Positions 16,310 through 24,753 of a DNA stretch of 58,027 nucleotides are shown here, in pieces. The notes beneath the pieces are model-generated. The model ran no database searches, was not told where the DNA came from, and was given only the letters and a program-made list of their open reading frames with translations. The position numbers and the translations under genes were made by a program. Positions within the stretch are counted from its first letter, which is position 1. Each line of letters opens with the position of its first letter. The DNA comes from Opitutales bacterium (GTDB lineage: Bacteria; Verrucomicrobiota; Verrucomicrobiia; Opitutales; UBA953): the NCBI GenBank assembly GCA_017935025.1, contig JAGBIL010000034.1:1-58027 (forward strand), written 5' to 3'.

Positions 16310-16467
16310 CAATTTCGCGCCAAACAACTTTTTGACGAGACAGAGGAAAAATAATACTTCTCCGCCTTCAGGAAATTTTTTCCGATAGCTAAACATTCTC
16401 TTTTCCCCGACAAGTCGTTACCGATTTACAATTTACTTTCAGGGAGAAGGCGCGCATTTTCTGAGGT

Positions 16468-17715
16468 ATGCAGTGGTATTTAGAAAAACTCACGGAATTT
16501 TGTAACGGTATGAACCTACCTCCTCAATACACGCAAATTGCGGTTTCTCTGGTTTTGGCGTGCGGATTTATTCTCGTTCTTTTCTTCCTACAACGCTTGT
16601 CGCGTTTTGTTCTGGTCACGGGAGCACATCTTTGGGCAAAACGTTCCAGTAATACTTGGGACGACGCGCTCTGCGAAGCGAAGCTTCCCGAACGGATATC
16701 ACACCTGCTCATTGCAGTCTTATCACTTCACGCCTATACAATCGTCTTTGCTCAAAATCCCGGGTTTTCGGAGATTTTTAAAGCGGGAACGGGAATTTAC
16801 TTTGCCATCGCCATCGCGGGAACGGCGTACGCGCTCGTTGACGCAATGATGATCATCGGAACAAATAACGAACGTCTCAAAGACATTCCGATTAAGGGAT
16901 TTTTCCAGGCAATAAAAATCGTTCTCGCTCTCAGTGTCGCGATTTGGGTCCTTTCGATTTTATCGGATAAATCCCCGGCGTATTTCCTGTCCGGACTCGG
17001 TGCTCTGATGGCGATTTTACTGATCATCTTCAAAGATACGCTGCTCGGATTCACGGCAGGAATACTGATATCGGCAAACGATCTCGTGCGTAACAAAGAC
17101 TGGATAGAAATTCCGGGAACGAATGTGGACGGCGAAGTCTTCGATGTCTCGCTGACCACCGTTAAAGTTCGCAACTGGGACAACACCATCGCCAACGTTC
17201 CCGCCTACACGCTCATTTCAGGTGCATTTAAAAATTGGAGAGGCATGGAAAAATCCGGAGGACGCCGCATCAAGCGTGCCATCCGCATTGATATGCAAAC
17301 AATTCATTTCGCATCGGAGCGGGAAATCGCACGCTGGCAAAAAATCGAACTTCTCAAGCCCTACCTCACGCAAAAACTTGAAGAAATACGCAACGACAAC
17401 GCTCGCGTTCCCGAAACGGCAGACCTTAGTGTCCCCGCTAACACGCGCAACCTGACAAATATTGGCACATTCCGGGCCTACTGCGCCGCTTACCTGAAAG
17501 CGAATCGAAAAATCCACCAAGGGATGACGATGCTTGTTCGCCAATTAGACCCAACCGCGACGGGGTTGCCGCTCGAAATCTACGTTTTCACCAACGACAC
17601 ACGCTGGGCCGTTTACGAAAACATTCAGTCCGACATTTTTGACCACCTCTTTGCCATCATGCCGGAATTCGGACTCGCACCCTTCCAAGAACCGAGCGGA
17701 CGCAATTTTTCGTAA
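16468..17715 (+). CDS. YbdG-like mechanosensitive channel (MscS superfamily)
   Basis: A 415-residue MscS-family channel, the same length as E. coli YbdG/MscM. Hydrophobic segments lie at about 22-42, 77-93, 108-128, 147-165 and 172-200; the last is the pore helix, continuing into LGFTAGILISANDLVRNKDWIEI. The beta domain follows with VDGEVFDVSLTTVKVRNWDNTIANVPAYTLISGAFKNWRGM, typical for the family, and a long C-terminal cytoplasmic domain. It would open on membrane tension during mild osmotic downshift. It stands alone on the plus strand and is convergent with the small membrane gene at 17849. Confidence 0.92.
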   Translation: MQWYLEKLTEFCNGMNLPPQYTQIAVSLVLACGFILVLFFLQRLSRFVLVTGAHLWAKRSSNTWDDALCEAKLPERISHLLIAVLSLHAYTIVFAQNPGFSEIFKAGTGIYFAIAIAGTAYALVDAMMIIGTNNERLKDIPIKGFFQAIKIVLALSVAIWVLSILSDKSPAYFLSGLGALMAILLIIFKDTLLGFTAGILISANDLVRNKDWIEIPGTNVDGEVFDVSLTTVKVRNWDNTIANVPAYTLISGAFKNWRGMEKSGGRRIKRAIRIDMQTIHFASEREIARWQKIELLKPYLTQKLEEIRNDNARVPETADLSVPANTRNLTNIGTFRAYCAAYLKANRKIHQGMTMLVRQLDPTATGLPLEIYVFTNDTRWAVYENIQSDIFDHLFAIMPEFGLAPFQEPSGRNFS

Positions 17716-17732
17716 AAAAGAACTTTATAAGG

Positions 17733-17851
17733 CAAAAATGGGAAACGGATAATTGATAATGGATAGTGAATAGTTTTGCCCTAATGTTTTTGCCGCAGGC
17801 AAAAACAACGCTGAGCATTATCAACTACCAACCATCAATTATCCATTTTTA
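17733..17851. repeat. Heptad-period palindromic element C between convergent genes
   Basis: The left arm reads as words GGATAAT, TGATAAT, GGATAGT, GAATAGT (17748-17775) and the right arm as CATTATC, AACTACC, AACCATC, AATTATC (17816-17843). The two arms pair imperfectly (AAAAATGG...ATAATTGAT against ATCAATTATCCATTTTT). A perfect inner hairpin GTTTTTGCC-gca-GGCAAAAAC occupies 17786-17806. The right end supplies the stop codon of the small membrane gene. No coding potential. Confidence 0.65.
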
Positions 17852-18040
17852 TTCCGTGTTCTTGGAGATTCCCCGCGCAATAAGAAAAATCCCGGCAAAC
17901 GCGACAAGGTGCCCAAGTGTTTTTACGACAATATAAACGCTGTGCGAATCTTTTAGTTCCGGAGCCACGACACGGGCCGCGACCACCCCGGCGATAGCGA
18001 TTGCCGTTCCCGTAATCCAATAACGAGGAATTTTCTTCAT
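17849..18040 (-). CDS. Small two-helix membrane protein
   Basis: A 63-residue protein, MKKIPRYWITGTAIAIAG..., with two hydrophobic helices at about residues 8-25 and 36-56 and a short polar loop (APELKDSHS) between them. I recognise no family. The frame is open far upstream, but that part is antisense to the oadB-like gene and lacks its own signals, so the ATG at 18040 before the basic MKK is chosen; there is no good ribosome binding site. It follows the terminator of the decarboxylase operon, so it needs its own promoter or read-through. Its stop codon lies inside repeat element C. Confidence 0.55.
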   Translation of the reverse strand: MKKIPRYWITGTAIAIAGVVAARVVAPELKDSHSVYIVVKTLGHLVAFAGIFLIARGISKNTE

Positions 18041-18080
18041 GTGCTCTACAAAGGAGAAATTCCGGCATTCCCGCAAAACA

Positions 18081-18112
18081 AAAAAACGGATACCTGAAAG
18101 TATCCGTTTTTT
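18081..18112 (-). terminator. Terminator of the sodium-pump decarboxylase operon
   Basis: A perfect 13-base stem (AAAAAACGGATAC with GTATCCGTTTTTT) around a 6-base loop, about 24 bases past the stop of the beta-subunit gene. It lacks the repeated GGGAACG motif. Confidence 0.92.
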
Positions 18113-18135
18113 TTTGTTTTTAGAATCCGGTCTTT

Positions 18136-19599
18136 TTACGCTCCGATCATCGGAACAAGCGCGATATAGACGCCGGTAAAAATCGCAGAGGTAATCACGC
18201 CGGAGATATTGATTCCGAGCGCGTCCGGAAGGACGATTACATCCGGTGCCACACGGGAAATTTCCTTCTGGGCAATTTTTGCACAAGTCGGGACACAGGA
18301 AATACCCGCGATGCCGCAAACCGGATTGAAGCGACGCCCTGTCAGCATATACATGATGTAGCCGCCGATAATCCCGCCAACCGCAGAAACCGTAAGCGCA
18401 AAAATCCCGAGAACGAGGAGTATCAGCACTTTCTCGTCAAGCAACGTACGGGCACTGCAAAGCAAGCCGAGAATGAGCCCGAGGAAGAACGTTCCGCCGT
18501 AGAGGAAAACCTGATCAATCAGGCGAGTAAACGACTGAATGCCTGCTTCTCGAACCGCGATGCCGACAAAGAGTGAGCAGAACAACGGCGCACCGACCGG
18601 GAACAGCAAACAGAGCACCGCGCAGGTTACAACCGTAAACGCAATCTTTTCGTTGGCCGTAACCTTAATCGGCTTTTTCGTCGGTTTATTGCGCACCTTG
18701 CGCAGCGCTTCCGGAATAAGGAATCGAATCAGGAACGGATACGCACCGTAGGTGATTCCAAGGTAGAGGTACGCAACCACGGTCACGGGAACAAAAAGGT
18801 CTTTCGCCAATTTCAGCGCCGTGAAAAGCACCATCGGTCCGTCCGCCCCTCCGACGATGGCAATCGAGGCCGCTTCCCCGTAGTTCAGTCCGCAGGCAAT
18901 AGCTACCGGGAACGTAACAATCGTTCCGAGTTCCGCACAAAACGCGACAAACACGCTCTGAAACGGTCTCGCCATCAGGAAGCCGACATCCAAAAGCACG
19001 CCGATCCCCATAAAGATAAAGCAGGCAATCAGATTATTGCTGAACGCGTAGTTGTAAATCGGCTGAATCCAGTCTTTCTGCATCAGCGCAACAAGGTTTT
19101 TCTCGCCTTGTACGAGCGGTTCGACATTCAAGTCACCTTGGAGCAACACGCGACCGTTGATTTTCTGCTGCGTCTTTGCGTCGATGATTTCGAGCTCTCC
19201 GGCTTTGAGAAATCCGGCAATGGCATCCGTACTTTTGACGTGGATGTACTTATCTGTCTGCTTGGATTCTTCCGCAAAATCGGGGGTTCCCTGAATCGTG
19301 AAATAACGCACGTCGGTGCGGTCCTCACTATTAATCCATCGCGCTTCGGCAATGCGTTCTGATTCGATCGCCGTCGTCGGATCAAGGTAAAGATTCCCTG
19401 CATTCGCGACAATCATACCCAAGCCCATCGGAATCATCAGCAACGGCTCAAGAATCCCGCGTTTGCCGAGAAAAACGAGCACCGCGCCGAAAATGATCAG
19501 CCCGACACCTGTCCAACACAGAACAGGGGGAGAGTCGGCAAGTGTCGTAATCCCTTCAAAAAGCCGACGAATGATATCTATAAAATCGATATTGTTCAT
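18136..19599 (-). CDS. Sodium-translocating decarboxylase, beta (membrane) subunit
   Basis: A 487-residue polytopic membrane protein of the OadB/GcdB/MmdB family. It has about ten hydrophobic segments and the hallmark SIAIVGGADGPMVLFTA segment, in which the Asp takes part in sodium transport; IACFIFMGIGVLLDVGFLMARP and the GISCVPTCAKIA region near the C-terminus also fit. This subunit decarboxylates carboxybiotin and pumps sodium outward. It is about 50-80 residues longer than typical OadB because of an insert of about 100 residues after the first two helices (about 65-160, charged, probably outside the membrane). It is the last gene of the five-gene operon. Confidence 0.93.
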   Translation of the reverse strand: MNNIDFIDIIRRLFEGITTLADSPPVLCWTGVGLIIFGAVLVFLGKRGILEPLLMIPMGLGMIVANAGNLYLDPTTAIESERIAEARWINSEDRTDVRYFTIQGTPDFAEESKQTDKYIHVKSTDAIAGFLKAGELEIIDAKTQQKINGRVLLQGDLNVEPLVQGEKNLVALMQKDWIQPIYNYAFSNNLIACFIFMGIGVLLDVGFLMARPFQSVFVAFCAELGTIVTFPVAIACGLNYGEAASIAIVGGADGPMVLFTALKLAKDLFVPVTVVAYLYLGITYGAYPFLIRFLIPEALRKVRNKPTKKPIKVTANEKIAFTVVTCAVLCLLFPVGAPLFCSLFVGIAVREAGIQSFTRLIDQVFLYGGTFFLGLILGLLCSARTLLDEKVLILLVLGIFALTVSAVGGIIGGYIMYMLTGRRFNPVCGIAGISCVPTCAKIAQKEISRVAPDVIVLPDALGINISGVITSAIFTGVYIALVPMIGA

Positions 19600-19617
19600 T
19601 GAGGTTTCTTACGGTTC

Positions 19618-19637
19618 GCGGGAATTTCAGTTCCCGC
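19618..19637. repeat. Converging pair of the repeated motif inside the decarboxylase operon
   Basis: GCGGGAA at 19618-19624 and TTCCCGC at 19631-19637 form a 7-base hairpin with a 6-base loop between the 58-residue gene and the beta-subunit gene. No T run follows, so it is not a standard terminator; it may stabilise or process the mRNA, or may only reflect the motif's abundance. Confidence 0.6.
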
Positions 19638-19649
19638 ACGTGCTCCACA

Positions 19650-19826
19650 TCAGCCCTTTTTACTGAAAATATGCAAAAACAGATAAATTCCCTTCACGAG
19701 AACCGCTAACACGACGGCGACCGCAGACGCAATCAGCACAATCCACGGAAGCCACTCAAGCGCCACGCTAAGCGACGCTTCCGTAGAAGCGGCAACCGCA
19801 GACGCATCTGCAAGCAGTGAAAACAT
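19650..19826 (-). CDS. 58-residue membrane protein of the decarboxylase operon
   Basis: A small open frame of 58 codons. It reads MFSLLADASAVAASTEASLS and then VALEWLPWIVLIASAVAVVL, AVLVKGIYLFLHIFSKKG: a short N-terminal part, a single hydrophobic helix (about residues 27-44) and a basic end. It starts 17 bases after the biotin-carrier stop and ends 50 bases before the beta-subunit start, on the same strand. By position it resembles the tiny epsilon-type subunit of Veillonella-like methylmalonyl-CoA decarboxylase, which also lies between the carrier and other subunits; I see no clear sequence match. No strong ribosome binding site is visible. It is easy to miss because of its size. Confidence 0.65.
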   Translation of the reverse strand: MFSLLADASAVAASTEASLSVALEWLPWIVLIASAVAVVLAVLVKGIYLFLHIFSKKG

Positions 19827-19843
19827 GATGACGTTCGGAAAAA

Positions 19844-20257
19844 TTATGCGATAACCGCAAGAACCTGACCTTCTTCAACGCCGTCTCCGACATTGACGTT
19901 GATCGCGGAAACCGTTCCCGCCTTATTCGCGTAGATGTAGGTGTTCATCTTCATCGCTTCAATCGTCAGAATCTGGTCACCGTCCTTAACAGTCGCTCCG
20001 ACTTTAGTGTCGATAGAAACCACTTTACCCGCAAGCGGAGACGGAACTCCGGAAGCTCCGGCGGGAACAGCTGCGGGCGCGGCGGCAGGAGCGGGAGCCG
20101 CAACCGGAGCGGGCGCTACGGGTGCAGGCGCAATCGGGGCGGATACCACGGGAGCGGGAGCGACAGGTGCCGGGGCGACAGTAGCTGCGGCTTCGCCTTC
20201 GATTTCAACGGAGACTTCGTAAACTTTTCCGTCAACGGTAACTTTAAGTTTTTTCAT
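19844..20257 (-). CDS. Biotin carrier subunit of the decarboxylase
   Basis: A 137-residue protein with a short N-terminal beta region (MKKLKVTVDGKVYEVSVE), a long Ala/Pro/Val linker of about 50 residues and a C-terminal biotinyl domain. The biotin site is EAMKMN with Lys103; GDGVEEGQVLAVIA ends the domain. The flexible linker lets the carboxybiotin swing from the carboxyltransferase to the membrane beta subunit. It lies 52 bases after the OadG-like gene. Confidence 0.94.
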   Translation of the reverse strand: MKKLKVTVDGKVYEVSVEIEGEAAATVAPAPVAPAPVVSAPIAPAPVAPAPVAAPAPAAAPAAVPAGASGVPSPLAGKVVSIDTKVGATVKDGDQILTIEAMKMNTYIYANKAGTVSAINVNVGDGVEEGQVLAVIA

Positions 20258-20309
20258 GATGGGAATTTCTTCTATTTTTCGATGTTAAATGAATAAAAAC
20301 GGATAAAAA

Positions 20310-20741
20310 TCAGCGAGGAAGCGAATGCGAGGAATACACCTGACGGCGTCCTTCGAGAGACCACAGTGACATTAAGCGCTCAATGTCTGCGGCTTTCTGA
20401 GCAGGCTCAACTCCGGTGATGGAAAAGCGCTGCCCGCGCAGAACCACCGCAACGGAAGCTGCGATTACCGCCATCACTTCCGGAGGGATTGTACCAACAG
20501 CGGGGGGCACCGCACGCACGGGTGCCGGAGCTGAGGGCGCGGTCACGACAGGAGCCACGGGAACGGGAGTCGGTGTCACCACCGGTTTTCGGAATGACGA
20601 AACGTGCTCCGGATTCGGCGGGAACGCGGCTGCAATCGCACGTCCGACCGCAGCGACGATGACGAGAAGCGCGATTGTTCCGACCAAAACCCAGCCGATG
20701 ACGCCCCAGTTTACCGCACACAAAAAAGGTTGAATGACCAT
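20310..20741 (-). CDS. OadG-like gamma/delta subunit
   Basis: A 143-residue protein with one N-terminal membrane helix (about residues 12-37, WGVIGWVLVGTIALLVIVAAV), a Pro/Val/Ala linker and a C-terminal helix with EVMAVIAASVAVVLRGQRFSI, which resembles the OadG/MmdD pattern where the C-terminus contacts the carboxyltransferase. It would anchor and assemble the complex. It starts 53 bases after the alpha-subunit stop. Confidence 0.85.
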   Translation of the reverse strand: MVIQPFLCAVNWGVIGWVLVGTIALLVIVAAVGRAIAAAFPPNPEHVSSFRKPVVTPTPVPVAPVVTAPSAPAPVRAVPPAVGTIPPEVMAVIAASVAVVLRGQRFSITGVEPAQKAADIERLMSLWSLEGRRQVYSSHSLPR

Positions 20742-20794
20742 ATTTATTTTCTCTTTTTTCTAAATTCTCGATTTTTCTCGGGAACGCAAAGAAA

Positions 20795-22411
20795 TTACAG
20801 CGGCATATTGCCGTGTTTTTTCGGCGGACGCGTCGCACGCTTGGAGAGCGAGTTGCGGAGAGCTTGCGAAAGCACCGCACGAGACTGTGCCGGAGTGATC
20901 ACGTCATCCACAACACCGTTGGCGGCAGCGCGGTACGGTGTCGCAAACTGCGCACTGTATTCGTCCGCATAAACGGCAGCACGAGTACGCGCCGCTTCCT
21001 TGCCGATGCGTTCCGCTTCTTCTTCAGATTTCCCTTGCGCAAGCGCATCGGCTTTCGCCTTTTCGCCGGCGGCGCTGATGTCCTTTTTGAAAACGATATT
21101 GGCGGCACCTGCCGGGCCCATTACGGCGATTTCCGCCGTCGGCCATGCGTAAACCGCATCGGCGCCGAGGGATTTCGAGCACATGGCAATGTACGCTCCG
21201 CCGTAAGCTTTACGGAGAACGAGCGTAACTTTCGGAACCGTCGTCGCAGAGTAAGCGTGGAGCATTTTCGCGCCGTGGCGAATGATTCCCCCGCGTTCCT
21301 GCGCCTTGCCCGGCAAGAATCCGGGAACATCAACGAGCGTTACCAGCGGAATATTGAATGCATTGCAGAAACGAATGAAACGCGCGCACTTATCGGCGGC
21401 GTCAATATCGAGAACGCCGGCCTTCATCGTCGGCTGGTTGGCAACGATACCGCAAACGATACCCTGTAAACGCGCGAAGCCGATAACTGCGTTTTTCGCA
21501 AAATCCGCCATCACTTCGAAGAACGAATTTTCGTCGAAGAGTCGGGAAATAACCTTCTTCATGTCGATCGGCAATTTCGGATCTTCGGGAACGAGCTCCG
21601 CCATGCCCGGATCTTCCTGCATCGAAACGATCGGTGTCGGCTGATGCGGCGGGTCCATCATGTTGTTCGCCGGGAGATAGCTGAGTAAGCGGCGGGCAAT
21701 GACGAGCGCGTGAGCATCGTCTTCTGCAACGAAATGAATATTTCCGCTGATGGACGCGTGCGCAGCCGCACCGCCGATTTCGTCCATGGTGCATTGTTCA
21801 CCCGTAACCGCTTTAATCACTTCCGGTCCCGTGATAAACATTTGCGCATTGGACTTTTTCATGATGATAAAGTCCGTCAGTGCGGGGGAATACGCGGCAC
21901 CGCCCGCGCACGGACCTGCGATAATCGAAATCTGCGGAACCACGCCGGAGGCCTGAACGTTACGGTAAAAAATATCGCCGAAGCCTTTGAGCGCCATTTC
22001 TCCTTCCGGAATACGGGCACCTCCCGAGTCGTTGATTCCGATAATCGGCATCCCCATTTTGAGTGCATATTCCTGCATTTTGCAGATTTTCTGCGCGTGT
22101 TCGTGCCCGAGAGAACCGCCCTGAACGGTAAAGTCCTGAGAATAAATTGCAACCGAGCGACCGTCAACATTCCCGACACCGGTAACAACACCGTCGCACG
22201 GCAAGTCCTTACCTTTCATACCGAAATCCTGACAATGGTGCTTGATATGCATTCCGAATTCCATGAATGAACCCGGCTGAACCAATCCGGCAATACGATC
22301 ACGGGCGGTCATCAGACCTTTTTTGCGACGCGCGTCGAGTTTGTCTTCTCCGCCGCCGGCGAGGGCTTTTTTGCGGAGTGCTTCCAGATTTTCGATCAAC
22401 TCTTTTTTCAT
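20795..22411 (-). CDS. mmdA: Carboxyltransferase (alpha) subunit, methylmalonyl-CoA decarboxylase type
   Basis: A 538-residue acyl-CoA carboxyltransferase with two crotonase-like halves. Signature parts are ARDRIAGLVQPGSFMEFG, GINDSGGARIPEG, the oxyanion GPCAGGAAYSPALTDFI, VDVPGFLPGKAQERGGIIRHGAK and LRKAYGGAYIAMCS. It moves the carboxyl group from methylmalonyl-CoA (or a related acyl-CoA such as glutaconyl- or malonyl-CoA) to biotin. With the four downstream genes it forms a sodium-pumping decarboxylase, the energy-conserving end of succinate-to-propionate fermentation. The exact substrate is inferred from the MmdA/PccB-like sequence and from the frdCAB genes nearby; glutaconyl-CoA decarboxylases are usually longer. 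Confidence 0.92.
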   Translation of the reverse strand: MKKELIENLEALRKKALAGGGEDKLDARRKKGLMTARDRIAGLVQPGSFMEFGMHIKHHCQDFGMKGKDLPCDGVVTGVGNVDGRSVAIYSQDFTVQGGSLGHEHAQKICKMQEYALKMGMPIIGINDSGGARIPEGEMALKGFGDIFYRNVQASGVVPQISIIAGPCAGGAAYSPALTDFIIMKKSNAQMFITGPEVIKAVTGEQCTMDEIGGAAAHASISGNIHFVAEDDAHALVIARRLLSYLPANNMMDPPHQPTPIVSMQEDPGMAELVPEDPKLPIDMKKVISRLFDENSFFEVMADFAKNAVIGFARLQGIVCGIVANQPTMKAGVLDIDAADKCARFIRFCNAFNIPLVTLVDVPGFLPGKAQERGGIIRHGAKMLHAYSATTVPKVTLVLRKAYGGAYIAMCSKSLGADAVYAWPTAEIAVMGPAGAANIVFKKDISAAGEKAKADALAQGKSEEEAERIGKEAARTRAAVYADEYSAQFATPYRAAANGVVDDVITPAQSRAVLSQALRNSLSKRATRPPKKHGNMPL

Positions 22412-22532
22412 AAAAATTGCCTTAGATGAGTAAATAAAAAACGTGATTATATCCTATCCGCGGGGACGTCTTTTTTAAAGCAAAAAGTTCTCCGAACCGC
22501 ATTCCCGCAAGACGCGTCCACAGCACACTGCA

Positions 22533-23507
22533 CTACAAATCTGAAACGGAAACACGGAAAAAACCGCCCTGCTCCGACGCAATCAGCAACACATCCTCTC
22601 CGATAAACGCAATGCCTTCCAGCTGCCATTGCTCTTTCGGCGGAGCAAGGCGTCTGAATTTTGCGGGAGAATGCGTAAAAAATTTCGCTTCGTCGATTTT
22701 TCCGTTCCCGCCGCGCCCGGGAAGCTCGAAAACCCAAACGCAATGATACGTCAGCACGGCAAGCCGCTTACGGGAGGGCGAAAGCGCGGCATCCGTCACC
22801 ATACCGTTCGCATCGAAACGCGACACGGGAACGGCAGCCTGATACGTTTCCACGGAAGGATCAACGCGCCAAAGCACGGTTTCCGTATCACTCCAATGTT
22901 TGGTAAAAAAATAAATTTGCCCGTTCAGCGCGAAACAGGACTCACAATCATAATTTCGCGAAACGGCGGGAAACTCGTTTTGAGACGGGTAGTAAAACGA
23001 AATTTTTTTCCGCGGAGGCGTCACGACATCGCGCGCCGGATTCGGCTCGGGAACAATATAAAAACAAAGGTTCCGACGATTGCTCAAATTGTTCCCGACA
23101 TCTCCGATGATGAGATTTCCCTTCTCGTCGAGCGCAACGCACTCCCAATCAAGATTGCGCGTTCCCGTGACGCGGATTCCGGCGTATTTTTTCCTCGCGG
23201 CAGCGGGGATGACAACATCCCCCGACTCGCGCAGCGCAAACACGACGGGAGCGCTTCCGCTATCGGAAACAGTCCAAATCGTATCCGCATAACGTACGCT
23301 TTTTTCCAAGCCCGAACATTCCTTAACGCGCTCCGTGTTAAACATCGCGCAAGGTTTAAGCGAAAGCGGCTCCTTTTCTGCGGGAACGGCAATCGCTGTC
23401 AGGGGTGGAAGCTCGGCAAAAACCGTGTGATTTTTCGGACGCGACGCACCCCAAAACGTTCCCGCAATGCCGAGAACCGCACCGACAACCGCAAGCGTTT
23501 TTCTCAT
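22533..23507 (-). CDS. Exported beta-propeller-like hypothetical protein
   Basis: A 324-residue protein with an N-terminal signal or anchor (RKTLAVVGAVLGIAGTFWG) and several repeated strand blades with GNLIIGDVGNN, NGQIYFFTKHW, RKRLAVLTYHCVWVFEL and GEDVLLIASEQGGFFRV. Together they look like a six- or seven-bladed propeller of the esterase-like/SdiA-regulated kind. GLEKS...DTIWTVSDSG near residue 70 fits that group. No catalytic motif is recognised. It overlaps the upstream OB/HD nuclease gene by 4 bases (ATGA at 23504-23507), so the two are coupled even though one is exported and the other cytoplasmic. Confidence 0.75.
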   Translation of the reverse strand: MRKTLAVVGAVLGIAGTFWGASRPKNHTVFAELPPLTAIAVPAEKEPLSLKPCAMFNTERVKECSGLEKSVRYADTIWTVSDSGSAPVVFALRESGDVVIPAAARKKYAGIRVTGTRNLDWECVALDEKGNLIIGDVGNNLSNRRNLCFYIVPEPNPARDVVTPPRKKISFYYPSQNEFPAVSRNYDCESCFALNGQIYFFTKHWSDTETVLWRVDPSVETYQAAVPVSRFDANGMVTDAALSPSRKRLAVLTYHCVWVFELPGRGGNGKIDEAKFFTHSPAKFRRLAPPKEQWQLEGIAFIGEDVLLIASEQGGFFRVSVSDL

Positions 23508-24550
23508 TCGAAAAGACCTCCGAACGAACTTTCGCCGAGCAAGGAATTTTCCGGAGCCGGAGCGGATCTTTTCGCCGACGGGAACGGCGGTGTCACGAGT
23601 ACCGCAGATTTCAGCCCGGGGAAAAACTCCGAAAACTCATCGCCCGCCGGAGTGTTTCTCAACGCCGCCTGGACCATGCCCATTTTTGCATCCAAATTGT
23701 CAATCATCGAAACAAAAACTGCTTCGGGTGTCGCCGCAAGCACCGCCGCGCCCCATTCCAATTCTCCCTGATGGCTCAAAATAATGTGCTCCAAGCGCTC
23801 CAAAATTTCCGGCGCAAGGCGGCTTTTCAGCCCGTGTTTGCGTACGCAACGGTAGCCCAAAACAACGTGCCCCTGTAAAATTCCCGTGCGGGTCTTCCGC
23901 GTTGCCAAGCCCTGTGTGTATTCGACGGTTTTTCCGATGTCGTGCAAAAGCGTTCCCGCGATGGCGAGGCTCGGATCCACCTGCGGATACAGCGGAAGCA
24001 ACGCGCGTGCGGCCCGCGCAAGATGGCAGGAATGCTCCAAAAGCCCATGCCGATACGCATGGTGCATGGAAATCGCCGCCGAAGATTTTTTGAAAACCTC
24101 TCCGGATTCCTCCAACACCGCGCGCGTCGTTCGGCGTAAAGTCTCGTCCGGAATCGCCTCAATGTGCGATTCGAGTTCCGAACAAAGCTCGTCAAAATTC
24201 TCCGGAGAAACCTCCACGAGCAAATCCGCCAAGCCGTCACGCTCGATTTCCTCGTCGTCCAACGCGTAAACATCGTCCAACTTCGGGGAAAAACGCCCCT
24301 GATACGTTCCCGTAACGCCTTCGACGCGGACCACAGCGCCTTCCGACAAATTCCTGAGCGTTCCCGCAACGGGACTGTCCGAAAAAACCGTGCAGGAAAA
24401 CGTTCCCGTGCGGTCGCCCAAATCTAACATATAAAACGGCGCACCGTTGCGAGCCGTCCGCGTCGAGATTTTTTTCAAAATAAACGCACCGGAAAAACAA
24501 TTGCTCGGCGGGAGCGTTTTCAATTCGGAAACAGTTGCGGCGCTTGACAT
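23504..24550 (-). CDS. OB-fold plus HD-domain 3'-5' exoribonuclease, YhaM-like
   Basis: A 348-residue protein. The N-terminal OB fold (about residues 15-110; FILKKISTRTARNGAPFYMLDLGDRTGTFSC) binds nucleic acid, and the HD domain (about 150-320) has HAYRHGLLEHSCHLARAA, LLHDIGKTVEY, LQGHVVLG and HIILSHQGELEWGA as metal ligands. The arrangement is that of YhaM/CBF1, a 3'-5' exoribonuclease that trims RNA ends. I chose the ATG at 24550 with GGGGAT just before it; the open frame extends 12 codons upstream. It is the first gene of a two-gene unit. Confidence 0.88.
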   Translation of the reverse strand: MSSAATVSELKTLPPSNCFSGAFILKKISTRTARNGAPFYMLDLGDRTGTFSCTVFSDSPVAGTLRNLSEGAVVRVEGVTGTYQGRFSPKLDDVYALDDEEIERDGLADLLVEVSPENFDELCSELESHIEAIPDETLRRTTRAVLEESGEVFKKSSAAISMHHAYRHGLLEHSCHLARAARALLPLYPQVDPSLAIAGTLLHDIGKTVEYTQGLATRKTRTGILQGHVVLGYRCVRKHGLKSRLAPEILERLEHIILSHQGELEWGAAVLAATPEAVFVSMIDNLDAKMGMVQAALRNTPAGDEFSEFFPGLKSAVLVTPPFPSAKRSAPAPENSLLGESSFGGLFE

Positions 24551-24692
24551 ATCCCCGATTTTTAACGAGACGACACGGGAACGCAAAGATTTTATTCGCG
24601 GGAACGCAAACGAATCGGAGTTTTATTCGAAATTCGCAAGTTGAGGTAAAAAATCCGAGAGAGACCGGACAAATCCGACCTTCGCCCGTAAA

Positions 24693-24740
24693 AAAAAACA
24701 AACGTTCCCGCGACCGAAGTCACGGGAACGTTTGTTTTTT
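24693..24740 (-). terminator. Terminator of frdCAB made of two inverted GCGGGAACG copies
   Basis: The strongest hairpin of this type: perfect 18-base arms at 24693-24710 and 24723-24740 with a 12-base loop. Each arm has the ACGTTCCCG / CGGGAACGT core extended by A/T. It lies 13 bases after the sdhB/frdB stop and can end transcription in both directions. Confidence 0.95.
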
Positions 24741-24753
24741 GGCTCTACGCTTC

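Noticed and set aside
18041-18319. N-terminal extension of the small membrane protein (open frame to 18319)
   Set aside because: The extension is antisense to the beta-subunit gene, crosses its terminator, and has Cys/Arg-rich composition unlike a protein domain.
19618-19637. Terminator inside the decarboxylase operon
   Set aside because: The 7-base hairpin has no T run on either strand and sits between genes that must be expressed together.
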